From: Prauserella marina | GTDB lineage: Bacteria; Actinomycetota; Actinomycetes; Mycobacteriales; Pseudonocardiaceae | Direction of reading: 5' to 3' | DNA: 64,000 bases | Assembly (NCBI RefSeq): GCF_002240355.1 | Contig: NZ_CP016353.1 | Span: forward strand, 434,001 to 498,000 | Shown: in pieces, positions 1 through 8,618 of the stretch | How positions within the stretch are numbered: the stretch's first letter is position 1 | Layout: each line of letters starts with the position of its first letter | The notes under the pieces: generated by a model | Database searches by the model: none | Seen by the model: the letters and a program-made list of their open reading frames with translations, nothing else | What the model was told of the DNA's origin: nothing | Made by a program: the position numbers and the translations under genes

Positions 1-2
1 CG

Positions 3-2549
3 CTGGCCGATCCTGCCTACGTCATCTACACCTCGGGGTCGACTGGGCGGCCGAAGGGGACCGTCGTCTCCCACGACGGCATCGCAAGCCTGCTCGCGAC
101 GGCGATCGACAGGATGGGGTTGCGGCAGGACTCCGTCGTCTCCCAGTTCGCGTCCATCGGATTCGACGTGTTCGTATTCGAGCTCGTCATGGCGCTGTGT
201 CATGGGGGAAAACTTGTTCTGGTACCGGAGTCGGTACGGGGTGCTGGAGTGCCGCTCGTGGACTTCCTTCGCCAGCACGAGGTCACCCATATGATTCTGC
301 CACCTTCCCTGATGGCAGCGCTGCCGCCGGAGTGCGTGCTCCCGGAAGACGCGACCATCCTCGTCGGCACCGAAACGGTTCCGCCCGAACTGGTCGAGAG
401 GTGGGCAGGCAAGGTCAATCTCATCGCCGCGTACGGCCTCACCGAAGCGACCGTCAACTCGACGTTGTGGCCTGCCGAACCCGGCTGGCAGGGACCGATC
501 CCGATAGGTTCTCCCGACCCCAACACGACCTGTTACGTACTCGATGACCGGCTCAGGCCGGTCCCGCCAGGCGTCACCGGTGAGCTGTACGTCGGTGGCA
601 GGGGACTCGCTCTCGGCTATCTCGGCAGGCATGGTCTCACCGCGGGTCGCTTCGTCGCCGATCCGTTCGGTGCGCCGGGTTCGCGGCTCTATCGCACGGG
701 CGACAGGGCGCGCTGGCGAGGGGGAGGCACGCTCGATTTCGCTGGACGCAGCGACAACCAGGTGAAGGTACGCGGTTTCCGCATCGAGCTCGGCGAGATC
801 GAGTCCGCGTTGTCCTCGCATCCGGCCGTCCGGCAAGCCGCGGTCGTCGCGGACCGGAGGAGCGACATCGTGCGCCTCGCCGGTTACGTCGTCGTGGAAT
901 CGGGAGCAGCGCGACCGATCGAGTGGCGCGAGCACCTTCGCCGCGTTCTCCCCGACTACATGATTCCCGGCCTGGTGACCGAAGTGGATGGTCCACTTCC
1001 GTTGACGCCGAACGGAAAACTGGACCGGTCCGCGCTTCCGGAGCCGGATTGGTCCGCGCTTTCCGGCGCGGCCAGACCGGCGACCGAACGACAGCGGGTG
1101 CTGGCGACGGTGTTCACGGACCTGCTCGAACTCGACGATGTCGGCGTGCACGACGACTTCTTCGTGCTGGGTGGGCATTCGATGGCCGCGATGCGATTGC
1201 TCGGCCGGATACGGTCGACGTTCGGTGTCAATCTAGCCGTCAGGGACGTTTTCGAGTCTCCGACCGTCGCCGGATTGTCGGAACTGCTGCGTGGCTCGAC
1301 CGGTTACCGTCCGGCTCCCCGGAGAACCGAACGACCGGACCGGCTGCCATTGGCTCCGGTTCAACGCTGGCTGTGGGAACTCGGTGGGGTGCAACCACGG
1401 TTCGACCACGCGCTGACGTTGCGGTCCACAGCGGGGTTCGACGTCGAGGCGATGTCTCTGGCATGGCGGGATGTCGCGGAGCGCCACGAGTCGTTGCGGA
1501 CGGTCTTTGTGGACGGTACGAAAGTGACGCAGGAAGTCGGCGAGGTCGTGCCGCTTGTCGTGGAATCCGTCGTGCCCGCCGCGGTCGACGGGCGAGTTTC
1601 CTCGCTGGCGACGGCGCCCGCGGAGCAGCCGTTGGTCGCTCACCTGCTGGTGTCGGACCGGGAACATGTGCTGGTGCTCGCGATGCGGTACCTGGTCTGT
1701 GACGAATGGTCTGTCGTACCGTTGTTCAGAGATCTGGGCGCCGCGTACTCGGCTCGACTGTCGGGGTCGGCGCCGAATTGGCAGGCGCTTCCACTGTCCT
1801 ATTCAGACTATGCGTGCTGGTCGGAGGAGCTGGCCAACGAAGTGGGAGAGCGGCAACTGGAGTACTGGAAGGACGCCTTGCGAGGTGTGTCGACGGTGCG
1901 GTTGCCGGAAAGCGGGAGCACGGCCGAGCCGGGCGCGGTGTCGTTCGGGTTGGCGGTTGAGCAGAACACCCGGCTCGTCACTTTCGCCAACCGGCACGGT
2001 GTCAGTCAGTTCATGGTGTTGCAGGCCGCGTTGGCGACGGTCCTCTCCGAGGCGGGTGGTGGTACCGACATTCCGATCGGTGCTGTCGTTGCCGGACGTA
2101 CCGAGGAGGTGTTCGCGGATCTGGTCGGCGCCTTCGCCAACACCGTTGTGCTGCGTACCGATCTTTCCGGTCGGCCGTCGTTCGGTGAGCTGTCGCGCAG
2201 GGTGCGGGCGGTGAACCTTGCGGCGCTGGACAATCAGGACGTCTCGTTCGCGGACGTCTGCGAGGCGGTCGGCTGGCGGCCGAACGTGTTGATGGTGCAG
2301 CACGAACAGGCCGACCTCACGGAGCTCGAAGGCGGACACGGGTCGCTTGTCGCGATACCCACGGGAGTTGCCAACGCGGACCTGACGTTCAGCTTCCACC
2401 TTCCGCGTGGTCGTGGTGACCTGCATTGTCAGCTCGCGTACGCGGGCGGAGTGCTCGGTCGGGAGGGGGCGGAGCGGGTCGCGGGTGACCTGGTGGAGTT
2501 GCTGACCGAGGTGACGGCTGTCGATGCGACCGGTGACCGAAGTGGGTGA
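3..2549 (+). CDS. Nonribosomal peptide synthetase, C-terminal part (A-PCP-terminal C), 5' partial
   Basis: This is the last part of an NRPS, probably for a hydroxamate-type peptide siderophore given its neighbours; the frame is open to the window edge, so the gene starts outside. Counting residues from base 3, the adenylation domain enters at core motif A3 (YTSGSTGRPKG, residues 9-19) and runs to about 345, with AYGLTEAT and YRTGD visible. A peptidyl carrier domain follows with LGGHS (Ser393 for phosphopantetheine), then a condensation domain from about 438 to the end. Specificity positions read by eye against GrsA are D-V-F-I-L-G-A-V-N; I cannot name the amino acid. The C domain has RHESLRTVF, YSDYACW and GAFANT, but the catalytic HHxxxDG position reads RYLVCDE. 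No thioesterase follows. The next gene is mbtH. Confidence 0.93.
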   Translation: MADPAYVIYTSGSTGRPKGTVVSHDGIASLLATAIDRMGLRQDSVVSQFASIGFDVFVFELVMALCHGGKLVLVPESVRGAGVPLVDFLRQHEVTHMILPPSLMAALPPECVLPEDATILVGTETVPPELVERWAGKVNLIAAYGLTEATVNSTLWPAEPGWQGPIPIGSPDPNTTCYVLDDRLRPVPPGVTGELYVGGRGLALGYLGRHGLTAGRFVADPFGAPGSRLYRTGDRARWRGGGTLDFAGRSDNQVKVRGFRIELGEIESALSSHPAVRQAAVVADRRSDIVRLAGYVVVESGAARPIEWREHLRRVLPDYMIPGLVTEVDGPLPLTPNGKLDRSALPEPDWSALSGAARPATERQRVLATVFTDLLELDDVGVHDDFFVLGGHSMAAMRLLGRIRSTFGVNLAVRDVFESPTVAGLSELLRGSTGYRPAPRRTERPDRLPLAPVQRWLWELGGVQPRFDHALTLRSTAGFDVEAMSLAWRDVAERHESLRTVFVDGTKVTQEVGEVVPLVVESVVPAAVDGRVSSLATAPAEQPLVAHLLVSDREHVLVLAMRYLVCDEWSVVPLFRDLGAAYSARLSGSAPNWQALPLSYSDYACWSEELANEVGERQLEYWKDALRGVSTVRLPESGSTAEPGAVSFGLAVEQNTRLVTFANRHGVSQFMVLQAALATVLSEAGGGTDIPIGAVVAGRTEEVFADLVGAFANTVVLRTDLSGRPSFGELSRRVRAVNLAALDNQDVSFADVCEAVGWRPNVLMVQHEQADLTELEGGHGSLVAIPTGVANADLTFSFHLPRGRGDLHCQLAYAGGVLGREGAERVAGDLVELLTEVTAVDATGDRSG

Positions 2550-2761
2550 GGCTCGTGGTGTGGCGTGCTGTGTTCGCGGTGTGGCCCGTGGTGGTGTGCG
2601 GTGTGGCTAGCGCTGGCATGCGATGCGCGTGACCGCCTGCGGTCGGTGCGGGTGCGGGTGCGGCGTGTGGCGGGGGTGCGGGAGGACGTGCGGCTTGCGG
2701 CCCGTGGTGGGTGGCGCGTGACGTGTGGCGGATGAAGTGATGAAGGAGATCAGGAGGAACC

Positions 2762-2956
2762 GTGACGAACCCGTTCGATGACAACGATGGCCGGTTTTAT
2801 GTGCTCGTGAACGACGAGGAGCAGCATTCGCTGTGGCCGACGTTCGCGGCGGTGCCGGATGGCTGGCGAATCGTGTTCGGTGAGGAAAGCAGGGAAGCCT
2901 GCCTCGCCTATGTGGAGGAGAACTGGACGGATCTGAGGCCGGCCAGCATCCGCTGA
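2762..2956 (+). CDS. mbtH: MbtH-like protein
   Basis: Small (64 aa) activator/chaperone that binds NRPS adenylation domains. It begins [20 protein letters not shown] and carries the family tryptophans in HSLWPTF, PDGW and ENWTDLRP, so length and motifs are typical. The GTG start is chosen because AGGAGG lies 5 bases upstream. It follows the NRPS by 212 bp of G/T-rich, low-complexity sequence (2550-2761) in which I see no gene, so it may be cotranscribed with the NRPS. Its partner is almost certainly that synthetase. Confidence 0.95.
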   Translation: MTNPFDDNDGRFYVLVNDEEQHSLWPTFAAVPDGWRIVFGEESREACLAYVEENWTDLRPASIR

Positions 2957-2986
2957 CTCGCCCGTCGACTCGCGTGCGATGCCCGC

Positions 2987-3238
2987 GAGTCCCGCACCCA
3001 GCACCGCGAGTCCCGCACTCGGGAGCGCGAGATGCGCGCTCGGGACGCCGAGATCTGCACCCAGGATGCCGAGGTGCGCGTTGGGGACGCCGAGATCTGC
3101 ACCCAGGTCGCCGAGGTCTGTGTCCAGGATCGTGAGATGCGCGTCCACCGCGTGCGAGCTGCGCTCAGGAGCGTGAGTTCTGCGTTCGGGGTGATCGGAT
3201 CTGTGTTCGGGACGGCGAGATCTGCTTTCGTGTGTGCG
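2987..3238 (+). repeat. 21-bp tandem repeat array, left arm
   Basis: The 1047-bp gap between mbtH and the convergent exporter gene (2957-4003) holds no credible gene. Its left part is about 12 units of an imperfect 21-bp tandem repeat, each beginning GAG, with unit starts at 2987, 3008, 3029, 3050, 3071, 3092, 3113 and 3134, then slightly irregular to 3217. A typical unit is GAGATCTGCACCCAGGATGC plus C. Bases 1-10 of the unit are best conserved and the rest vary. Bases 3239-3347 are a non-repeated centre. The array reads in the opposite direction to the one at 3348-3698. Confidence 0.85.
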
Positions 3239-3347
3239 TGTGTGTTTCGCATCGGCAGATGATCTGTCGGATGCAGACCTGCTTACCGGGGTGGGGTACG
3301 CGGTGACAGGTTCAGCTCCGGCTGCCACCGCCTTCGCGATCCTGGAT

Positions 3348-3698
3348 GCGGATTTCGCTCACCTGGATGCGGACCTCGCGCGGCTGACCGCGCACTTCGC
3401 GCGCCTGAGCGCGGATATCGTCCAGCCGAGCGCACTCCTCGCCGTCCCGGGTGCGGATCTCGGCGCCCTGGGAGGGGGACTCGCCATCCCGGGTGCAGGT
3501 CTCGGCGTCCCCGGTGCGGATCTCGATGCCACCAACGCAGGTCTCGACGCTGTGGGCGCAGGTCTCACCGTCTTGAGCGCGGATCTCGGGCTCCTGAGTG
3601 CGGATCTCGACGACGTGGGTGCGGATCTCGCTGTCCTCGGCGCGGATCTCGGCGTCCCGGGTGCGGATCTCGGCGCCCTGGGAGGGGGACTCGCGGGT
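3348..3698 (-). repeat. 21-bp tandem repeat array, right arm (inverted)
   Basis: This is a run of 17 consecutive 21-bp units of the same repeat in inverted orientation: the complement reads GAGATCCGCACCCGGGACGC plus C. The period is exactly 21 throughout, so any forward frame translates into heptads such as ADLGVPG/ADLGALG. With the left arm this makes a head-to-head pair around a centre of about 110 bp, able in principle to form a very long imperfect hairpin between the two convergent transcription units. Two units inside (around 3466 and 3676) are nearly identical G-rich variants, suggesting internal duplication. Confidence 0.85.
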
Positions 3699-3730
3699 AC
3701 GGCGGACCACGGCCTGCCGCGGCTCCCTGG

Positions 3731-3782
3731 CCCCGCTACCCGCCTGCGGGCTGCCACCCCGCTACCCGCCCGCGGGCTGCCA
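3731..3782. repeat. 26-bp tandem duplication
   Basis: Two adjacent 26-bp copies differ at a single base (T or C at position 14). Each starts CCCCGCTACCCGCC or a one-base variant and ends GGGCTGCCA. The element lies just outside the inverted 21-bp array. A comparable GC-rich duplication containing GGGGTAGC sits beside the second 21-bp array at 45.7 kb. Confidence 0.8.
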
Positions 3783-3894
3783 CCCCGCGGGCGGGACGTG
3801 CCCCCGCCTCGGCCCTGCGGACCCCGGCCGGGGGGCGACCCCGGCCCTGGGGCCCCCGCCTTCCGGGCGGACCCCCGCCTTCCGGGCGCACAGC

Positions 3895-3990
<96 letters not shown>

Positions 3991-4003
3991 GGCGCGCGGC
4001 AGG

Positions 4004-5755
4004 TCAGGGGGTCCGGTTACCCGACCAGGCTTTCCACAGGGCGGCATACCGGCCACCCTCGGCAAGCAGTTGATCGTGCGTACCGGCCTCGACCACCCTG
4101 CCCGCATCGAGCACGACGACCCGGTCGGCCGCGGCCGCCTGGGTGAGGCGGTGCGCGACCACCAACCCGGTACGCCCGGCAAGCGCCTTTCCGGCTGCCT
4201 TTTCCAGTTCCTTCGCGCCCGTGCTCCCCGCCTCCGCCGTCGCCTCGTCGAGGATGGCGACAGGGGGATCGGCCAGCACCAGCCGCACGAGGGCGAGCTG
4301 CTGTGCCTGCGTCACCGTCAACCGATGCCCACCTTCTCCCACCACAGTGGACAACCCGTCAGGAAGACTGTCCACCCAGGACAGCGCACCGAGCTGGTCG
4401 AGCGCCGCTCGCAGTTCCGCGTCCGTCGCGCTGGGTTTCGCGAGCCGGAGGTCCTCACCGAGTTCGCCGGCGAAGACGTGTACCTCCTGACTGATCAGCG
4501 CGACCGTCTCGCGCGTCGCGGCCGGGCCCAGTTCCGGCAAGCCGACCCCGCCCACCGAGACCGAGCCCGAACTCGGCCGGTGGATTCCCGCGATGAGTTT
4601 GGCGAGCGTCGTCTTGCCTGCTCCGCTCGCGCCGACGAGCGCGATCCGTTCTCCCGCGTTGATGTCGAGGTCGACGTCTGCGAGTACGTCGTGTCCTCGC
4701 ACGTAGGCGTGCCCGATCGCGGTGGCTTTGACCGACGCGTCGGCGGGCGAGCCGGGTTGCTGAGGTTCCTCCTCCGCCGGTAGGTCAGCAACCCCGACGA
4801 GCCGGGACAGGCTCGCCGCTGCCGACTGGGCGTCGTCGACGAGCGCCAGCGCCGCGTTGATCGGATTGAACAGGCTGTGGAAGTACAGGGCGGCCGCGGT
4901 CGCCGTGCCGATCGTGGCGGTCTGGTTGCCGACGAGCAGGAAACCGGTGACGAGCACGGCGGAGAGCCCGATGAACTCGGCGAGGTTGAGGCGGGAGAAG
5001 AATCGCGTCACCAACCTCGTCGCGCGCATGGTGATGTCGACGACGTCCTGCGACCGGCCCCGCACCCTTTCGACGTGGTCGTCGCCGAGCCGGAACGCCC
5101 GCACGGTACGCGAACCGCCGACCGTGTCGAGCAGTTGTTGTTGCTGCGCACCGTCTTTGACGCGCTGGCTCGCGTAGAGCGGCGTCGCCCTCCGCACGTA
5201 CCAGCGCACCGTGTAGAGCTGGATGGGGGTCGCGAGCAACGCGGCGAGCAGGAATCGCCAGTCGAGCACGGCGAGCCCGACGAAGGTCAGCACGATCGTC
5301 AGCACCGATCTGCCCAGTTCGGGGAGTGCGTCGCGCACCGACTTGGCGATCACGGCGACGTCGTTGGTGACGCGGGAGGTGAGATCGCCCGACCCGGCCA
5401 GTTCGACGCGTTCGAGCGGGAGCCCGAGTGCCTTCTCGATGAACCGTTCGCGAAGCCCGGCGAGCATTTCCTCGCCGAGCCGGGAGACGAGCGCGAGACC
5501 CACCGCGTTGGCGGCTCCGCGCACGAGCGCGACCACGACGAGCGCGACGATGGGCAGTGTGAAGGCCGTGCTGCCGTCGGCGACGAGATCGACGATGTGC
5601 CCGAGCAGCGGCGCGGTGAGCAGGCCGACGGCGGTCGCCGCGACGAGTGTCGTGAAGGCCGAGAAAGCCAGCAGTCGTCGTGGTCGCAGCAGTTCGCCGA
5701 CCGCGGCGGCCGTTCTGGCTCCGCCCGCCGTTGGCAGGAGTTCGCGTTCGGTCAT
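4004..5755 (-). CDS. ABC exporter subunit with intact Walker motifs (membrane + ATPase)
   Basis: A 583-aa half-transporter: an N-terminal transmembrane domain (about residues 25-310) fused to an ATPase domain. Walker A is GASGAGKTT, Walker B is VAILDEAT and the switch histidine is in VVAHRLT, all intact. The signature LSGGQ position is degenerate (VTQAQQ). It starts with ATG overlapping the stop of the upstream subunit (ATGA), so the two are translationally coupled and should form a heterodimer. The upstream partner has the opposite defects. Placement next to NRPS and FecCD genes suggests siderophore secretion, or uptake as in mycobacterial IrtAB; the direction of transport cannot be decided from sequence. 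Its 3' end faces the repeat region. Confidence 0.9.
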   Translation of the reverse strand: MTERELLPTAGGARTAAAVGELLRPRRLLAFSAFTTLVAATAVGLLTAPLLGHIVDLVADGSTAFTLPIVALVVVALVRGAANAVGLALVSRLGEEMLAGLRERFIEKALGLPLERVELAGSGDLTSRVTNDVAVIAKSVRDALPELGRSVLTIVLTFVGLAVLDWRFLLAALLATPIQLYTVRWYVRRATPLYASQRVKDGAQQQQLLDTVGGSRTVRAFRLGDDHVERVRGRSQDVVDITMRATRLVTRFFSRLNLAEFIGLSAVLVTGFLLVGNQTATIGTATAAALYFHSLFNPINAALALVDDAQSAAASLSRLVGVADLPAEEEPQQPGSPADASVKATAIGHAYVRGHDVLADVDLDINAGERIALVGASGAGKTTLAKLIAGIHRPSSGSVSVGGVGLPELGPAATRETVALISQEVHVFAGELGEDLRLAKPSATDAELRAALDQLGALSWVDSLPDGLSTVVGEGGHRLTVTQAQQLALVRLVLADPPVAILDEATAEAGSTGAKELEKAAGKALAGRTGLVVAHRLTQAAAADRVVVLDAGRVVEAGTHDQLLAEGGRYAALWKAWSGNRTP

Positions 5756-7449
5756 GACAACACCGCCGTCCGGTAGCCGGGGTCGCTGGCGGCGAGGTCG
5801 GCGTGTGCTCCCTCGGCGCGGACGGTGCCATCGCCGAGTACGACGACCCTGTCGGTGATGGCAAGCAGCGCCGGACTGGTGGTGACGAGCACGGTCGTGC
5901 GGCCCGCGCGGATCTCCTTGAGTTCCGCCGCGATTCTGGCCTCGGTGACGGCGTCGACGGCGGTGGTCGGATCGTGCACGACCAGTACGGGCGGGTCGGC
6001 GGCGAGGGCTCTGGCCAGTGCGACGCGTTGCCGTTGCCCTCCGGACAGCGATCTTCCGCGTTCGGCGACGGCGGTGTGCACCCCGGCGGGCAGGGTCGCC
6101 GCGACCTCGTCGGCTGCCGCGGCCACGAGTGCCTTTTCCGGGGACTTCACTGTCGACGCGGCGACGACGTTGTCGAGCAGGCTGCCTTCGAAGAGGTCGG
6201 CGTCGTGTGCCGCGACGAGCACGGAGCCGCGCAGCAGCGTGGGGTCGAGCGCGGTGAAGCCGGTCCCGTCGAGCTCCAGCGCGCCGGAGGCGGGGTCGGC
6301 CTCCCTTCCGAGGCATTCGAGCAGTTCGGTCGCGCACGCGGGATCGGTTGTCACGATGCCCACCAGTTCGCCTGCCCTGATGTCGATGTCGACGGCACGC
6401 AGCGAGCCGTGGCTGACGCCCCGCAGCTTCACCTCGCCCGCGACGGGTGTCGAGGGCTGCCTTGCCCCTCCGGTGACGGCCGGCGGCGCCGTCAGTACCG
6501 ACGAGACCCTTGCGGCCGACGCCCTTCCCTGTGCGAACTGGCCATTGGCCCACGCCAGTATCTGGAAGGGGCCGAGCAGGAACTGGGCGAGCCCGACGGC
6601 GGCGACGAGCTGGCCGACGGTGATGGCGTCGTTCGCGGCGAGGTTGGCGCCGACGAGTGCGACGACCGCGATGAAGATGCCGGTGAGCGCGAGGATGACT
6701 CCGTCGTGTCCCGCGTGGGCGCGGGCGGCACTGAGCGTTGCGGCGAGTGAATCGCGGCTGGTCCGTTTGTACCTGGTGACCGCGGCCCTTTCCGCTCCGA
6801 TGCCCTTGAGCACCCTGAGTCCGGTGACCAGATCGGCGGCGATGCCCGACGCGTGTGCCGCGCGTTCCTGTTCGAGGCCGCTGCGGCGTTCGAGAGGTCT
6901 GCCGACGAGGTGAGTCAGCCACAGCAGCGGCGGGGTTCCGAGCAGCACGAGCAGCCCGAGCGGGATGGAGATCCGCAGCAGCGCGATGGCGCTGACCAGC
7001 AGGCCGACGAATCCGGCTATCGCGAACGGCAGCATGCCGATGACCGCGCCGACCCGTCTCGTGTCGCCGGTGGTGATGTTGACGAGCGCGCCGGGGAGCC
7101 GCCCTGATTCCGCGCCGCCTCTCGGGTCGAGTACGCGGGCGCTCAGCGCGAGCCGGAGCCGGTGCGCTGCCTGCTGTGACGCCTTTTCGGAGGCGCGCGC
7201 GGCGAACCGGTAGCTGAACGAGAGCACGGCGAACACGACGGCGAGTACCGCGATCCAGCGCAGCAGCGCGCTGACCGAACCGGTGGAGACGGCTTGGTCG
7301 ATGACGATGCCGACGATGACCGGGATGAGCGCTTCCCCGCCTTGATGCGCCGAGGCGAGTACGGCGGCGCCGGTGAGTCTGCCCCGCTCTCCGGCGACGG
7401 CTCCACCAAGAACACCGGAGCCATTGGAGCCACTGTTGCCGGTCGACAT
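5752..7449 (-). CDS. ABC exporter subunit with degenerate ATP site (membrane + ATPase)
   Basis: A 565-aa half-transporter with a membrane domain up to about residue 310, then an ATPase domain. The signature is perfect (LSGGQRQR), but Walker A is replaced by TTDPACATEL with no GK(S/T), Walker B ends VVHDPTT instead of the usual DEAT, and the switch histidine is Ser (VTTSPAL). This is the noncanonical half of an asymmetric pair: its signature should complete the one working ATP site on the partner's Walker motifs. The ATG start has GGGAGGTG upstream. It is the first gene of the exporter operon, divergent from the FecCD genes and behind an iron box. Confidence 0.9.
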   Translation of the reverse strand: MSTGNSGSNGSGVLGGAVAGERGRLTGAAVLASAHQGGEALIPVIVGIVIDQAVSTGSVSALLRWIAVLAVVFAVLSFSYRFAARASEKASQQAAHRLRLALSARVLDPRGGAESGRLPGALVNITTGDTRRVGAVIGMLPFAIAGFVGLLVSAIALLRISIPLGLLVLLGTPPLLWLTHLVGRPLERRSGLEQERAAHASGIAADLVTGLRVLKGIGAERAAVTRYKRTSRDSLAATLSAARAHAGHDGVILALTGIFIAVVALVGANLAANDAITVGQLVAAVGLAQFLLGPFQILAWANGQFAQGRASAARVSSVLTAPPAVTGGARQPSTPVAGEVKLRGVSHGSLRAVDIDIRAGELVGIVTTDPACATELLECLGREADPASGALELDGTGFTALDPTLLRGSVLVAAHDADLFEGSLLDNVVAASTVKSPEKALVAAAADEVAATLPAGVHTAVAERGRSLSGGQRQRVALARALAADPPVLVVHDPTTAVDAVTEARIAAELKEIRAGRTTVLVTTSPALLAITDRVVVLGDGTVRAEGAHADLAASDPGYRTAVLS

Positions 7450-7467
7450 GCCACACCTCCCGTGAGC

Positions 7468-7486
7468 GGAGGTTAGGCTATCTTAA
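7468..7486 (-). promoter_or_regulatory. Iron box (IdeR/DmdR1 type) for the exporter operon
   Basis: The complement strand reads TTAAGATAGCCTAACCTCC, close to the 19-bp actinobacterial iron-box consensus TTAGGTTAGCCTAACCTAA. It lies 18 bp upstream of the exporter ATG, with the ribosome site between. DtxR-family repressors loaded with Fe(II) bind such sites, so the operon should be induced by iron starvation. Confidence 0.8.
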
Positions 7487-7547
7487 GTTTGCTGGTAATC
7501 CGGGTGGGGCCGAGCGAACTTCGTCACGATGGACCAGCAGTTGGTCG

Positions 7548-7566
7548 CTAGGTTAGCCTCACCTTA
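7548..7566 (+). promoter_or_regulatory. Iron box overlapping the FecCD start codon
   Basis: The sequence CTAGGTTAGCCTCACCTTA matches the IdeR/DmdR1 consensus closely, and its last base is the A of the ATG at 7566. There is no room for a ribosome binding site. A TAGCCT hexamer (7554-7559) six bases before the ATG would make a -10 element for a leaderless transcript starting at the ATG. The repressor would then cover the -10 and the start point. Confidence 0.8.
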
Positions 7567-8618
7567 TGTCGGTTGCCACGGACCTGCGCTCACAGCAGGG
7601 CGTCGAGCGACCCCGCACATCGACGCAGGCCCTCCGCGGCCTCGCCCTGATCGTCGCCTTCGCCGCGCTGGGCCTCATCGTGCTGCTCAGTGTCTGGCTC
7701 GGTTCGAAGAGCATCCCGTTCACCGCCACGTGGGACGTGCTGTGGCACAACGACGGCTCCTATGACGCGCTCGTGATCCACGACTACCGCATCCCGAGGA
7801 CGCTGGTCGGGTTGGTGGTCGGCGTATCGCTGGGACTTGCCGGTGCGCTGATGCAGGCGCTGACCCGCAATCCGCTCGCCGATCCCGGCCTGCTCGGGGT
7901 CACGATGGGCGCCTCGACCGGCGTCGTGATCTCACTTGCCTTCCTCGGCATTTCCTCCGTGCTCGGCTACGTCTGGTTCGCGTTCGCCGGTGCCGCGCTG
8001 GCTTCCGTCGTCGTGTACACGCTGGGCTCGTCCGGCAAGCGCAACGCCACCCCGGAACGACTCGTGCTCGCCGGTGCCGCGGTGACCGCCGTGATGTTCG
8101 CCTTCAACACCGCCGTGCTGCTGATGGACCCGAAGGCGTTCAACGAATTCCGGTTCTGGCAGGTCGGCTCGCTCGCGGGCCGCTACTACGACGTGCTGTT
8201 GCCCGTCCTGCCGTTCGCTGCCGCCGGTGTCGTGCTGGCGCTGCTGCTGATCCGGCCGCTGAACGTGCTCGCCATGGGAGATGAGCTGGGAAGGGCGCTC
8301 GGTACCCACCCCGCGTTCGTCAGGGTGATCGGCGCCGTTTCCATCACGTTGCTCTGCGGAGCGGCGACCGCCGCCGCGGGCCCGATCGCCTTCGTGGGAC
8401 TCGCCGTTCCGCACATGGCTCGCCTGCTCGTCGGCCCCGATCAACGGTGGGTGTTGCCGTTCTCGCTGGTGCTCGCGCCGATCCTGCTCGTCGGATCGGA
8501 CATCGTCGGCAGAGTGATCGCACCGCCGGAAGAGGTCCAGGTCGGCATCGTCACCGCGGCCATCGGCGTTCCGGTCTTCATCGCGTTGTGCCGCAGGCGA
8601 AAGCCGGCGGGCCTGTGA
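7566..8618 (+). CDS. Ferric-siderophore ABC transporter permease, FecCD family (first)
   Basis: Integral membrane permease (350 aa) of the BtuC/FecCD fold, importing ferric siderophores with the second permease and the ATPase downstream. Several hydrophobic helices are visible, beginning around residue 28. Family motifs include the R-I-P-R-T-L segment, GLAGALMQALTRNPLADPGLLG, GAATAAAGPIAFVGLAVPHMAR and a positively charged C-terminus. The ATG start coincides with the end of an iron box and probably belongs to a leaderless message. It overlaps the next gene by GTGA. No substrate-binding protein gene is in view; it may be outside the window. Confidence 0.93.
   Translation: MSVATDLRSQQGVERPRTSTQALRGLALIVAFAALGLIVLLSVWLGSKSIPFTATWDVLWHNDGSYDALVIHDYRIPRTLVGLVVGVSLGLAGALMQALTRNPLADPGLLGVTMGASTGVVISLAFLGISSVLGYVWFAFAGAALASVVVYTLGSSGKRNATPERLVLAGAAVTAVMFAFNTAVLLMDPKAFNEFRFWQVGSLAGRYYDVLLPVLPFAAAGVVLALLLIRPLNVLAMGDELGRALGTHPAFVRVIGAVSITLLCGAATAAAGPIAFVGLAVPHMARLLVGPDQRWVLPFSLVLAPILLVGSDIVGRVIAPPEEVQVGIVTAAIGVPVFIALCRRRKPAGL

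Noticed and set aside
2987-3698. Possible CRISPR array.
   Set aside because: Units are contiguous 21-bp imperfect repeats without unique spacers, there are no cas genes, and orientation flips in the middle.
4004-7456. A single 1150-residue minus-strand frame covering both exporter genes.
   Set aside because: Its first 567 codons are an Arg-rich shadow of the upstream subunit in another frame. The real second gene starts at 5755, overlapping the first by ATGA.
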